A DNA stretch of 36,177 nucleotides, taken from the NCBI GenBank assembly GCA_964344985.1, contig CAYFPI010000013.1, positions 1 to 36,177 of the forward strand, given 5' to 3'. The position numbers and the translations under genes were made by a program. This document shows, one piece after another, positions 7,528-16,160 of this stretch. Numbering within the stretch: the stretch's first letter is position 1; the number at the start of each line of letters is the position of its first letter. The notes under the pieces were generated by a model. It was not told where the DNA came from. It saw only the letters and a program-made list of their open reading frames with translations, and searched no databases. Origin of the DNA: Thioglobus_A sp964344985 (GTDB lineage: Bacteria; Pseudomonadota; Gammaproteobacteria; PS1; Pseudothioglobaceae).

Positions 7528-9087
7528 TTAATAGTGATATTTCTATAATATGTATCTTTGTTAATGCATTCCTTGCTGGAATAATTATGACATTGTTCAA
7601 TCATTATTGAATCGCAAAACTTACAAAGGGAGTTTTTACTAGGCAAGGCGACACTATTTTTATCAACTAAAAACCCTTGAGAATTTAAACCGCTAAGAGA
7701 GCGAGAAAATACTTCTCTACTCATACCTAATTGTGAAGCAATGATAGATTTACTGTAAGGCAGAGCAATGCGAGAAGATAGCCATTTTTTTTGATTCAGG
7801 AGTTGTAGTAAATAGTAGCCAATTCTATGATCGACTGATTGTGTTTTAATAAGCTCAAGCTCATGACCAAGTGATACCGTTTTATTAGCGATTGAGCTTA
7901 AGATGTTTAGCGTGAATTGGTTGTTGGTTTTTATTTGTTGTTTAACAATATCAGCTGGAATTGAAAACAATAGTACATCTGAAACACTTTTAGCGCTGGC
8001 CTTTAAGCATGTATTTGAAAAAATACAACTCTCCATAATGCTATTATTATTGTTAAGCATGTGAAGCACTTCTTCTTTGTTTTTATCTGTTGTTTTAAAC
8101 ACTTTAACCCAGCCAATTAAGATGATGTGTAAGTGTGTAGCAATATTGTTTTCTGCAACAATTAGCTTATTTTTTGGTATTTGATAAATATCACCACTAT
8201 TAACAATTTGGTTTATTTCGTGAGCAGGAATGTTCTCAAAAATAGGTAGTTTGTATACAAGACGTTGTTCTACATTAAGATCTTTAATTGACTCCGTGGT
8301 AAACAAGCTATGCTTTTTGTCCAGATTGAGGATAAGTTCATATTCAACCGTATGCATAACATTGAGTTTTTTAGAAATGAGTTCAAACCAGTCATTAACT
8401 TCAATTTTACTAATTGAATCATCAACTTGTTTTAAAGAGAGTTGTTGATGTATTTGATGTAGTATTTCTGAATCAGGCACATCATAAGTGGATTTAATAA
8501 TTTCTTGCTGTTCAATGGTTGCAAGTGAGACAAATGATTTTTTATAATAATTTTGTTCATTGAATAAAAATTCAATACGCTCTTGATATTCACTGTCATC
8601 AAAGTTGTGTTTAATAAATCCTTTGATAAGAATTAGCCTTTCAAGTCCAACTTTTTCTTTCCATTGAATGAAAAATACAAAAGCACTAATTGCATTCGGG
8701 TGAAGATTGTTAATCTTAAGTGCAAANNNNNNNNNNACTACTAATTAGCTGAATCAGTGGCGTAATTAAGCCAAACGTGTAAAAGTCAAACACTTCTGAG
8801 GTTGACAACTCTCCAGAACCGACTGTCTTTCGTTTAATTGTGAGTTTGGCAAGATGGCCATCTATCCTGGCAATTAATTCAAACTGTTCTGCATCAAGAT
8901 CTTCTTGCTTTTTTAGTTGGGAGAAAATATTTTTTGCTTTAACAATTGCATTATTTGTATTGTTGAAGAAGTTTGTTAATTTATCAGCATCAGCATGATC
9001 TTTTTCTCGAATAAATAAGACAGAAAACCCTCTTTCTCCTTGGAGAGAATGAATCAAATCCGACATGCAAATTAAATAATCTTTCAA
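7524..9087 (-). CDS. NIT-domain / Crp-Fnr fusion transcription regulator (interrupted by assembly gap)
   Basis: One gene is split by the N run at 8727-8736. The part from 9087 to 8737 encodes about 117 residues typical of a nitrate/nitrite-sensing NIT domain (HSLQGERGFSVLFI, then KRKTVGSG and FYTFGLITPLIQLI). From 8726 down to 7524 a 400-residue frame is open. It begins with the rest of the NIT domain (FIQWKEKVGLERLILIKGF), continues through a cyclic-nucleotide-binding-like domain (LPIFENIPAHEINQIV) and ends with a Crp-type HTH (IASQLGMSREVFSRSL). A C-terminal tail has CxxC-x7-C-x7-C. The flanking frames differ by one base, so the 10 N's are probably nominal. The start is a TTG at 9087; ATG 9066 is an alternative. 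The gene is divergent from narK1, so it probably senses nitrate or nitrite and controls the nar genes. The N-terminal FNR cysteines are absent. Confidence 0.8.
8727..8736. other. Assembly gap (10 N)
   Basis: Ten undetermined bases fall inside the NIT domain of the NIT-Crp gene. The protein reads LIQLISS before and FALKINNLHPNAISAF after, which would fit a NIT domain with only a few residues missing. A true length divisible by three would restore one reading frame. Confidence 0.98.
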
Positions 9088-9159
9088 TGTTTTTTTCTTT
9101 ATAAGTAGATGCCTAACAAGTGTTAAATCATACCAAAAAAATAACCATATAATTAATAA

Positions 9160-9175
9160 TGTGATTTATATCACA
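9160..9175. promoter_or_regulatory. Crp-type palindrome TGTGA-N6-TCACA
   Basis: TGTGATTTATATCACA is a perfect Crp consensus dyad. It lies between the NIT-Crp gene and narK1, about 30 bp from the FNR box at 9199. The HTH of NIT-Crp has R-E before the S-R pair (SREVFSR). Arg at that place is Crp-like and fits recognition of GTGA. Autoregulation by NIT-Crp or control of narK1 is inferred. Confidence 0.6.
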
Positions 9176-9198
9176 TATGTTAAACATAATCAAATTAA

Positions 9199-9239
9199 TT
9201 GATATACATCAAGGTTTGTTTTATATATAAGCGCAAAAT
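9199..9239 (+). promoter_or_regulatory. FNR-type promoter of narK1
   Basis: A perfect TTGAT-ATAC-ATCAA occupies 9199-9212, with CAAAAT at 9234-9239 placed 31 bp downstream, centre to centre. The predicted start is near 9247, leaving a leader of about 29 nt with AAAGGAGGAGG at 9264-9274. The arrangement matches a class II FNR-dependent promoter. Confidence 0.75.
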
Positions 9240-9275
9240 CACCATAACTTTTTTAAAAAATCAAAGGAGGAGGTT

Positions 9276-10550
9276 ATGGGCCTATCAATGATAAGTACTC
9301 ACAAAGGTCAGGCTAATTCAGTATTAGCAGCCAATACTATTGCGTTTACGGCATGTTTTGCTGTATGGGTAGTGTTTTCAATTATCGGTATTCCGATTAA
9401 GGAATTACTTGAGCTTTCAGAAACACAATTTGGTTTATTGGTGGCAACACCGATTTTAACAGGTTCTATTTTTAGACTACCAGTTGGTATGCTAACAGAT
9501 AAGGTTGGCGGGCGAATTGTTTACTTTATTTTGATGGTTACTATGATTATCCCACTTTGGTTTATTGGGTCGGCGACTGAATACTGGCAGTTCTTAGTAT
9601 TGGGATTATTTGTTGGTATTGCTGGTGCATCGTTCTCAGTAGGTATTGCTTACACTGCTAAATGGTTTGATAAAGAGCATCAAGGTTTTGCCATGGGTAT
9701 TTTTGGTGCGGGTAATGCTGGTGCAGCTCTTACTAAGTTTGTAGCTCCATCATTGGTAGTTGCTTACGGTTGGCAAGCAGTTCCAAAGATTTATGCAGTT
9801 GCAATGCTTGTGGTTGTTGTTTTGTACTGGATGTTTACTTATGAAGATCCTGCACACCATACTGCAAAAGAAATTAGCATGAAAGAACAGCTTAAGGCGC
9901 TAAATGATCCTAAGCTTTGGAAATACATGCAGTACTACTCATTAGTATTTGGTGGTTTTGTAGCACTATCTTTATGGATGACAAAGTACTACATTAATGA
10001 ATATGGTTTTGATTTAACAACTGCGGCATTACTAGCAGCTATCTTTGTACTGCCTTCAGGTGTAATTCGTGCACTGGGCGGTTGGTTCTCAGATAAGTAC
10101 GGCGCTTACAAAGTAACTTGGTGGGTAATGTGGATTTCACTAGTATGCCTATTCTTTATGTCATACCCACAAACTTCATTAGTTATTCAAACAACTACAG
10201 GTGAAGCTGCAACCTTTGACTTAAGCTTAAATGTATGGGTATTTACTGCACTGCTATTTATTTTAGGTATTGCTTGGGGTTTTGGTAAGGCATCTGTATT
10301 TAAGTTTTTATCTGATGAGTACCCGGACAACATTGGTGTAGTGTCAGGCATCGTTGGTCTTGCCGGTGGTATGGGTGGATTTTTACTACCAATCATGTTT
10401 GGTATGTTGATTGACTACACGCACATTAATTCAGTGATCTTTATGTTGCTTTATGGCGCAACAGGCGTATCAGTAATTTGGATGCACTTTACATTTAGTA
10501 AAGAGCAAAAAGAGAAGAATATTGCAGCTGCAGTAGAAAATTCTAAGTAA
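9276..10550 (+). CDS. narK1: NarK1-type nitrate transporter (MFS)
   Basis: This 424-residue major facilitator protein has about 12 hydrophobic segments and belongs to the nitrate/nitrite porter family. Signature stretches are TPILTGSIFRLPVGMLTDKVGGR near residues 60-85 and the GFGKASVFKFLSDEYPDNIGVVSG segment near residue 330. Such proteins act in the inner membrane; NarK1-type members are thought to be nitrate/proton symporters. It is the first gene of the narK1-narK2-narGHJI cluster, behind an FNR-type promoter. The start ATG follows a very strong AAAGGAGGAGG. Direction of transport cannot be read from sequence. Confidence 0.92.
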   Translation: MGLSMISTHKGQANSVLAANTIAFTACFAVWVVFSIIGIPIKELLELSETQFGLLVATPILTGSIFRLPVGMLTDKVGGRIVYFILMVTMIIPLWFIGSATEYWQFLVLGLFVGIAGASFSVGIAYTAKWFDKEHQGFAMGIFGAGNAGAALTKFVAPSLVVAYGWQAVPKIYAVAMLVVVVLYWMFTYEDPAHHTAKEISMKEQLKALNDPKLWKYMQYYSLVFGGFVALSLWMTKYYINEYGFDLTTAALLAAIFVLPSGVIRALGGWFSDKYGAYKVTWWVMWISLVCLFFMSYPQTSLVIQTTTGEAATFDLSLNVWVFTALLFILGIAWGFGKASVFKFLSDEYPDNIGVVSGIVGLAGGMGGFLLPIMFGMLIDYTHINSVIFMLLYGATGVSVIWMHFTFSKEQKEKNIAAAVENSK

Positions 10551-10587
10551 ATCATTTTTTAATAGTTTTTAATAAGAGGAGGTCGTA

Positions 10588-12201
10588 ATGGCTCAAGACA
10601 TAAAAAGCTGGAATCCGGATGATGAGTCCGAGTGGGAAAGCAAAGGCAAAGCAATTGCCAATCGTAACTTGTGGATATCCATCCCAAGCTTACTATCGGG
10701 ATTTGCCGTATGGTTAATGTGGGGTATTATTACCGTACAGATGCTAAATACTGGCTATGGCGGTTTTGATAAGTCACAGCTATTTACACTAGCAGCAATT
10801 GCTGGCTTATCTGGTGCAACCTTAAGAATTCCATCAACATTTTTTATTCGCTTATCAGGTGGTAGAAATACCATTTGGCTGACAACATCATTATTGATTT
10901 TGCCGGCACTGGGCTTAGGTATAGCACTTTCCACGCCAGATACACCATTTTGGCATTTCCAAATCTTGGCATTAATGTCTGGTTTTGGTGGTGGTAACTT
11001 TGCCTCTTCAATGTCAAATATCTCTTTCTTCTTCCCTAAGAAGATTCAGGGTTATTCACTGGGTATGAATGCAGGTCTAGGCAACTTTGGTGTAACTACC
11101 ATGCAAATTGTTATCCCATTGGTGATGACAATGGCAGTAATGGGCAACCCAACAGAGTTGCAAATTGCATCGGGTACGTTAGTAGGTAAGATTCCTGCTG
11201 GTACTGACACTTACCTTCAAAATGCAGGTTATGTTTGGTTGGTTATCCTAATTCCACTATCTATCGCTTCTTGGTTGGGTATGAACAATATTACTGAAGA
11301 GCATGTATCTCCTAATATTGGTTCGACTTTGGGTTCATTTGTTAAGATTATTGTTATGTTAATCCTAGGCCTATCAACAGCAGCATTTGGCTTATGGTTA
11401 ATGCTACCTGAGGTAGCTTCTGGTTCTGGTCTAATGATTAGTAAGTGGATTGCACTACCAATTATTATTGTTTTAACAGTGTTACTTCTTAAGATATTGC
11501 CATTAGGTAAAGACTACAAAGAAGGTCTTAATCGTCAATACAAGATCTTTAATAATAAGCACACATGGGCAATGACAATTATTTATGTAATGACTTTCGG
11601 ATCGTTCATTGGTTATGCAGCAACACTGGCTTTATCTATTAAAGTTATCTTTGGTTTCCAGCATATCCTGGTAGATGGTGTAATGACGCACAACACAGTT
11701 AATCCTAATGCTCCTTCAGCGCTTACTTACGCTTGGACAGGTGCTTTCGTTGGTGCACTTATTCGTCCTATTGGTGGCATGATTGCTGATAAGATGGGTG
11801 GTGCTAAAGTAACGCAGATCATCTCTGGTGTTATGGTAGCTTCAGCGCTTGGTGTTGCTTACTACATGAAGCAAGCATATGCTTCTGCTACACCTGAAGA
11901 GTTCTTCTGGCCATTCCTAATCTTGTTTATTGTGTTGTTTGCAATGACAGGTATTGGTAACGGTTCTACCTTTAGAACGATTTCACAAGTATTTAATAAA
12001 GAACAAGCAGGCCCGGTATTGGGTTGGACGTCTGCAGTAGCAGCTTACGGTGCGTTCATTATTCCTAAAGTATTTGGTGAGCAAATCAAACTAACAACGC
12101 CTGAAAATGCATTGTATGGTTTTGCAGTGTTCTACGCGGTATGTATGGTGATCAACTGGTGGTTCTACTTACGTAAGGATGCCGAGTTCCATAATCCATA
12201 A
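10588..12201 (+). CDS. narK2: NarK2-type nitrate/nitrite antiporter (MFS)
   Basis: This 537-residue nitrate/nitrite porter has about 12 membrane segments and a long hydrophilic N-terminus (residues 1-32) that includes NPDDESEWESKGKAIANRNLW. Conserved pieces include LRIPSTFFIRLSGGRNTIW, MSGFGGGNFASSMSNISFFFPKKIQG and GNGSTFRTISQVF. NarK2-type proteins exchange external nitrate for internal nitrite, so together with NarK1 they form the two-transporter set seen in many denitrifiers. The gene starts 37 bases after narK1 with AGAGGAGGT at 10575-10583, and is very likely cotranscribed with it. A hairpin pair and a separate FNR-type promoter follow before narG. Confidence 0.93.
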   Translation: MAQDIKSWNPDDESEWESKGKAIANRNLWISIPSLLSGFAVWLMWGIITVQMLNTGYGGFDKSQLFTLAAIAGLSGATLRIPSTFFIRLSGGRNTIWLTTSLLILPALGLGIALSTPDTPFWHFQILALMSGFGGGNFASSMSNISFFFPKKIQGYSLGMNAGLGNFGVTTMQIVIPLVMTMAVMGNPTELQIASGTLVGKIPAGTDTYLQNAGYVWLVILIPLSIASWLGMNNITEEHVSPNIGSTLGSFVKIIVMLILGLSTAAFGLWLMLPEVASGSGLMISKWIALPIIIVLTVLLLKILPLGKDYKEGLNRQYKIFNNKHTWAMTIIYVMTFGSFIGYAATLALSIKVIFGFQHILVDGVMTHNTVNPNAPSALTYAWTGAFVGALIRPIGGMIADKMGGAKVTQIISGVMVASALGVAYYMKQAYASATPEEFFWPFLILFIVLFAMTGIGNGSTFRTISQVFNKEQAGPVLGWTSAVAAYGAFIIPKVFGEQIKLTTPENALYGFAVFYAVCMVINWWFYLRKDAEFHNP

Positions 12202-12221
12202 CCACTAACTTTTAATAACCT

Positions 12222-12244
12222 GGGGTGGTTGCCAAAACCACCCC
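12222..12244 (+). terminator. GC-rich hairpin after narK2
   Basis: A 9-bp perfect stem, GGGGTGGTT with AACCACCCC, has a GCCAA loop and is followed by TCTTTATT rather than a clean T run. It could be a terminator, a partial attenuator or a 3'-end stabiliser separating narK1K2 from narGHJI expression. Confidence 0.65.
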
Positions 12245-12286
12245 TCTTTATTAAAAATAATTAATTTAGTTATTTTTAATAAAGAG
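12244..12286 (+). repeat. 17-bp perfect inverted repeat upstream of narG
   Basis: The arms CTCTTTATTAAAAATAA (12244-12260) and TTATTTTTAATAAAGAG (12270-12286) are exactly complementary around a 9-base loop. The repeat shares its first base with the preceding hairpin and ends 10 bp before the narG FNR box. It may act as an RNA hairpin on read-through transcripts or as a DNA-binding site. Confidence 0.8.
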
Positions 12287-12296
12287 TTTGTTTTGC

Positions 12297-12337
12297 TTGA
12301 CCTAGGTCAAGGTTTATATTGAAAACACAAGCAAAAT
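12297..12337 (+). promoter_or_regulatory. FNR/DNR-type promoter of narG
   Basis: TTGAC-CTAG-GTCAA at 12297-12310 is a perfect 14-bp dyad of FNR/DNR type. CAAAAT at 12332-12337 is 31 bp downstream, centre to centre, as at narK1. The predicted start is near 12345, with the leader carrying AGGAG before the narG ATG. Confidence 0.72.
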
Positions 12338-12396
12338 ACATCTTTAAATGGAACGTTTTTAATTAACAAAAGAAGAGATAAAAACAGGAGAAAACT

Positions 12397-15300
12397 ATGA
12401 GTCATTTTTTAGACAGACTTAAATATTTTAGTCGTACAAAATCGACCTATTCAAAAGGACACGGTATTGTTACGGGTGAGGATCGCGCATGGGAGGATAC
12501 TTACCGTAACCGCTGGCGTCATGATAAAGTGGTACGCTCTACTCACGGTGTAAACTGTACGGGCGGTTGTTCATGGCAAATTTTTGTAAAAAATGGCCTA
12601 GTGTCTTATGAAATGCAACAAACAGATTATCCACGCACTCGTGAAGATCTGCCAAACCACGAGCCAAGAGGTTGTCAGCGTGGTGCATCATTCTCATGGT
12701 ACTTGTATTCTCCGCATCGTATTAAATACCCACTGATTCGTGGCCGTTTGTTGGATTTATACAGAGCTGAAAAAGCTAGCGGTAAAGATCCTGTTGAAGC
12801 TTGGGAAGCAATCCAATCTGACAAAGCTAAGCGTGATTCATACGTTGGCGTTCGTGGTCTAGGCGGTTTTATTCGTTCTACTTGGGATGAAGTGGTAGAA
12901 ATTACTGCAGCATCAAATGTCTACACAATTAAAAAATATGGCCCTGACCGTATTTATGGTTTCTCTCCAATTCCAGCAATGAGTATGATTTCATACGCTG
13001 CTGGTTCAAGATACTTATCAATGTTTGGTGCAGGTGTTGGTTCATTCTACGACTGGTACTGTGATTTACCTCCATCATCTCCACAAGTCTGGGGTGAGCA
13101 AACAGACGTTCCTGAGTCTGCTGATTGGTACAACTCTAAATACATTATTGTCTGTGGTGCAAACTTACCAATGACACGTACACCAGATGCTCACTTTGCG
13201 GTTGAGTCACGTTACAATGGTACTAAAGTTGTCTCTATGGCGCCTGACTATGCAGAATACGTTAAATTTGCAGATTTATGGATGCCAGTTAAACAAGGTA
13301 CAGATGCTGCAGCATTTATGGCAATGGGACATGTAGCTCTTAAAGAGTTCCATGTTGATAAACAAGATCCGTACTTTACTGAATATGCAAGAAGCTTTAC
13401 TGACTTCCCAATGCAGGTTATCTTAGAAGAGCGTGATGGCAAAACAGTAACTGGTCGTTTCTTACGCGCATCAGACTTTGACAAGAACATGGGTGAAGAA
13501 AACAACCCTGAATGGAAGACAGTTGTTTTCGATTCTAAATCTAATACTTTTGTTTCACCAAACGGATCAATCGGATACCGTTGGGGTGAAGAGGGTAAGT
13601 GGAATATTTTAGAACAAGCTAATGGCAAAGATATTGAGGCAGAATTAAGCTGTATTGATACTAAAGACAGTGTAGCTGATGTTACTTTCCCTCACTTTAA
13701 TCCTGAAGAGGGTGATGAGCTGGTACGTAAGATTCCAGTGCGTAAGTTAAAACTTGCTAATGGTGATGAAGTTATGGTGACTTCAGTGTGTGATTTGCAA
13801 ATTGCACAATATGGTATTGATCGTGGCTTGGGTGATAACCTGGCTACATCTTACGATGATGAATCAGTTCCTTACACACCAGCATGGGCGGCCAAAGTTA
13901 CTGGCGTACCTGCTGCTGATTTAGAAACAACAGGTCGCGAGTTTGCTGATAATGCTTCGAAGACTAAAGGTAAGTCTATGGTTATCTTGGGTGCGGCAAT
14001 TAACCACTGGTACCATAATGACATGAACTACCGCGGTATTATGAACTTGCTTCATATTTGTGGTTGTGTGGGTCAATCAGGTGGTGGTTGGGCTCACTAC
14101 GTAGGACAAGAAAAACTTCGTCCTCAAGCAGGTTGGGCACCAATTGCATTTGGTCTTGACTGGCATCGTCCACCACGTCATATGGCGTCAACAACTTACT
14201 GGTATTTCCATACAGATCAGTGGCGTTACGAAAGAGTTGAGGCCGATGATTTATTAGCATCAACTGCAAAAGCGAAATATCGTGGTAATCAATTGGCTGA
14301 CTACAACGTTGCAGCGCAGCGTATGGGTTGGACGCCATCGATTCCACAGTTTAATCAAAATCCACTTGAACTTGCTAAAGAGGCAGAAGAAGCGGGTGCA
14401 ACAGATGAGGCGGCAGTTTCTAAATATGTTGCCGAGAAGCTTCAAAAAGGTGATTTGAACTTTGCTTATGAAGATATTGATGCGGAAGAAAACTTCCCGC
14501 GTAACTTATTTGTATGGCGTTCTAACCTGATTGGTTGTTCGTCTAAAGGTCATGAGTACTTCTTAAAACATTTATTGGGTGCGCAAAATGGTGTGCTTAG
14601 TGAAGGTCCTGAAGGTGCAGCGTGCAAGGAAATTAAGTGGCATGAGAAAGCGCCTACGGGCAAGCTAGATCTTATGGTTGATATTAATTTCCGTCTAAAT
14701 TCTACGGGCGCTTATTCAGATATCGTTCTACCGACAGCAACTTGGTATGAAAAAGCTGACCTTAATACAACAGACATGCATCCATTTATTCACCCGCTAG
14801 GTAAAGCGGTTGATCCTGCATGGGAAGCAAAATCTGATTGGCAGATCTTTAAGACTATCGCTAAGAAATTCTCAGAATTATCAGAGAAGCATTTGGGTAC
14901 ACAAAAAGACGTTGTGTCTCTACCAATGCAGCACGATACTCCGATGGCTATGGCTCAACCGTTTGGTGAGGTTAAAGACTGGAAGAAGGGCGAGTGTGAT
15001 GTTATTCCAGGTAAGACAGCGCCAATCTTTAAGGTGGTTGAAAGAGACTATCCAAACACCTATGCTAAATACATTGCCTTAGGTCCTCTAATGAAGAAAT
15101 TGGGTAACAATATCAAGGGCATTGATTGGAATACCGATCATGAAGTTGATGAGTTGGCAGTACTTAATGGTACGATTAAAGAAGAGGGTATTTCTAAAGG
15201 ATTGCCATCACTTGCAGAGGATATTCATGTGTGTGATGCAGTAATGCGTATGGCGCCTGAGACCAATGGTGAAGTAGCACATAAATCGTGGACTGGACAA

Positions 15301-16140
15301 TCTAAGAAGACAGGTATTGATCACTCGCACCTGTACAAAGGTCGTCAAGAAGATAAGATTACCTATCGTGATATTGTATCTCAACCACGTAAGATTATTA
15401 CTGCACCTACTTGGTCAGGAATTGAATCTGAAGAGGTGAGTTACAATGCTTGCTACACTAACCTTCATGAGCATATTCCTTTAAGAACATTAACAGGTCG
15501 TGCACAATTCTATCAAGATCATGAGTGGATGTTAGACTTCGGTGAAGGCTTCTGTACTTATAAGCCAGCAGTTGACTTAAAAGCGCATGAAAGCGTACCA
15601 GCTGCGGTTAAGAAAAAGCCACACTTGGTACTTAACTGGATTACGCCACACTCTAAGTGGGGTATTCACTCAACTTATCAAGATAACTTGAGAATGTTAA
15701 CACTTTTCCGTGGCGGTCCATACTTCTGGGTTTCTGAAGAAGATGCTAAATCAATCGGACTTGAAGATAATGACTGGGTAGAGGCAGTAAACGCCAATGG
15801 TGCAACCACTGCTAGGGTAGTTGTTTCACAAAGAGTACCAAACGGTATGGCAATTATGTATCACGCTCAAGAGAAGAACGTAAATGTTTGCGGATCTCCA
15901 TCTACAGGTAAACGTGGTGGTATCTTGAATGCGGTAACCAGAACTGTACCTAAACCAACTCATATGATTGGTGGTTATGCTCAACTATCTTATGCATTTA
16001 ACTACTATGGAACAGTTGGTTCAAATCGTGATGAATACGTGATTGTTCATAAGATTGAAGATCAAGATGTGGACTGGTTAGAAAGACCATTAACCCCTGA
16101 GAGAGAGGCACAGAAGAATCCTCCAGGAATTAACAACTAA
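12397..16140 (+). CDS. narG: Respiratory nitrate reductase alpha subunit NarG
   Basis: This 1247-residue catalytic subunit reduces nitrate to nitrite at a Mo-bisMGD centre on the cytoplasmic side of the membrane. The FS0 [4Fe-4S] ligands are His50, Cys54, Cys58 and Cys93, with the spacing known from E. coli NarG. The molybdenum-ligand Asp lies in YCDLPPSSPQVWGEQTD near residue 223. The N-terminus MSHFLDRLKYFSR matches the vestigial twin-arginine start of membrane-anchored NarG, without a cleavable signal. Length matches the family. AGGAG at 12386-12390 sets the start. It heads narGHJI behind its own FNR-type box and needs the Moco genes at 20354-24482. Confidence 0.98.
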   Translation: MSHFLDRLKYFSRTKSTYSKGHGIVTGEDRAWEDTYRNRWRHDKVVRSTHGVNCTGGCSWQIFVKNGLVSYEMQQTDYPRTREDLPNHEPRGCQRGASFSWYLYSPHRIKYPLIRGRLLDLYRAEKASGKDPVEAWEAIQSDKAKRDSYVGVRGLGGFIRSTWDEVVEITAASNVYTIKKYGPDRIYGFSPIPAMSMISYAAGSRYLSMFGAGVGSFYDWYCDLPPSSPQVWGEQTDVPESADWYNSKYIIVCGANLPMTRTPDAHFAVESRYNGTKVVSMAPDYAEYVKFADLWMPVKQGTDAAAFMAMGHVALKEFHVDKQDPYFTEYARSFTDFPMQVILEERDGKTVTGRFLRASDFDKNMGEENNPEWKTVVFDSKSNTFVSPNGSIGYRWGEEGKWNILEQANGKDIEAELSCIDTKDSVADVTFPHFNPEEGDELVRKIPVRKLKLANGDEVMVTSVCDLQIAQYGIDRGLGDNLATSYDDESVPYTPAWAAKVTGVPAADLETTGREFADNASKTKGKSMVILGAAINHWYHNDMNYRGIMNLLHICGCVGQSGGGWAHYVGQEKLRPQAGWAPIAFGLDWHRPPRHMASTTYWYFHTDQWRYERVEADDLLASTAKAKYRGNQLADYNVAAQRMGWTPSIPQFNQNPLELAKEAEEAGATDEAAVSKYVAEKLQKGDLNFAYEDIDAEENFPRNLFVWRSNLIGCSSKGHEYFLKHLLGAQNGVLSEGPEGAACKEIKWHEKAPTGKLDLMVDINFRLNSTGAYSDIVLPTATWYEKADLNTTDMHPFIHPLGKAVDPAWEAKSDWQIFKTIAKKFSELSEKHLGTQKDVVSLPMQHDTPMAMAQPFGEVKDWKKGECDVIPGKTAPIFKVVERDYPNTYAKYIALGPLMKKLGNNIKGIDWNTDHEVDELAVLNGTIKEEGISKGLPSLAEDIHVCDAVMRMAPETNGEVAHKSWTGQSKKTGIDHSHLYKGRQEDKITYRDIVSQPRKIITAPTWSGIESEEVSYNACYTNLHEHIPLRTLTGRAQFYQDHEWMLDFGEGFCTYKPAVDLKAHESVPAAVKKKPHLVLNWITPHSKWGIHSTYQDNLRMLTLFRGGPYFWVSEEDAKSIGLEDNDWVEAVNANGATTARVVVSQRVPNGMAIMYHAQEKNVNVCGSPSTGKRGGILNAVTRTVPKPTHMIGGYAQLSYAFNYYGTVGSNRDEYVIVHKIEDQDVDWLERPLTPEREAQKNPPGINN

Positions 16141-16160
16141 TATAGCTAGGAGAACAAGAG

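Noticed and set aside
9088..9165. Hydrophobic upstream extension of the NIT-Crp frame
   Set aside because: The frame is open to 9166 but has no usual start codon and overlaps the Crp-type palindrome.
13248..13628. 126-codon minus-strand frame inside narG
   Set aside because: It is antisense to conserved narG sequence, has no ribosome site and no recognisable domain.
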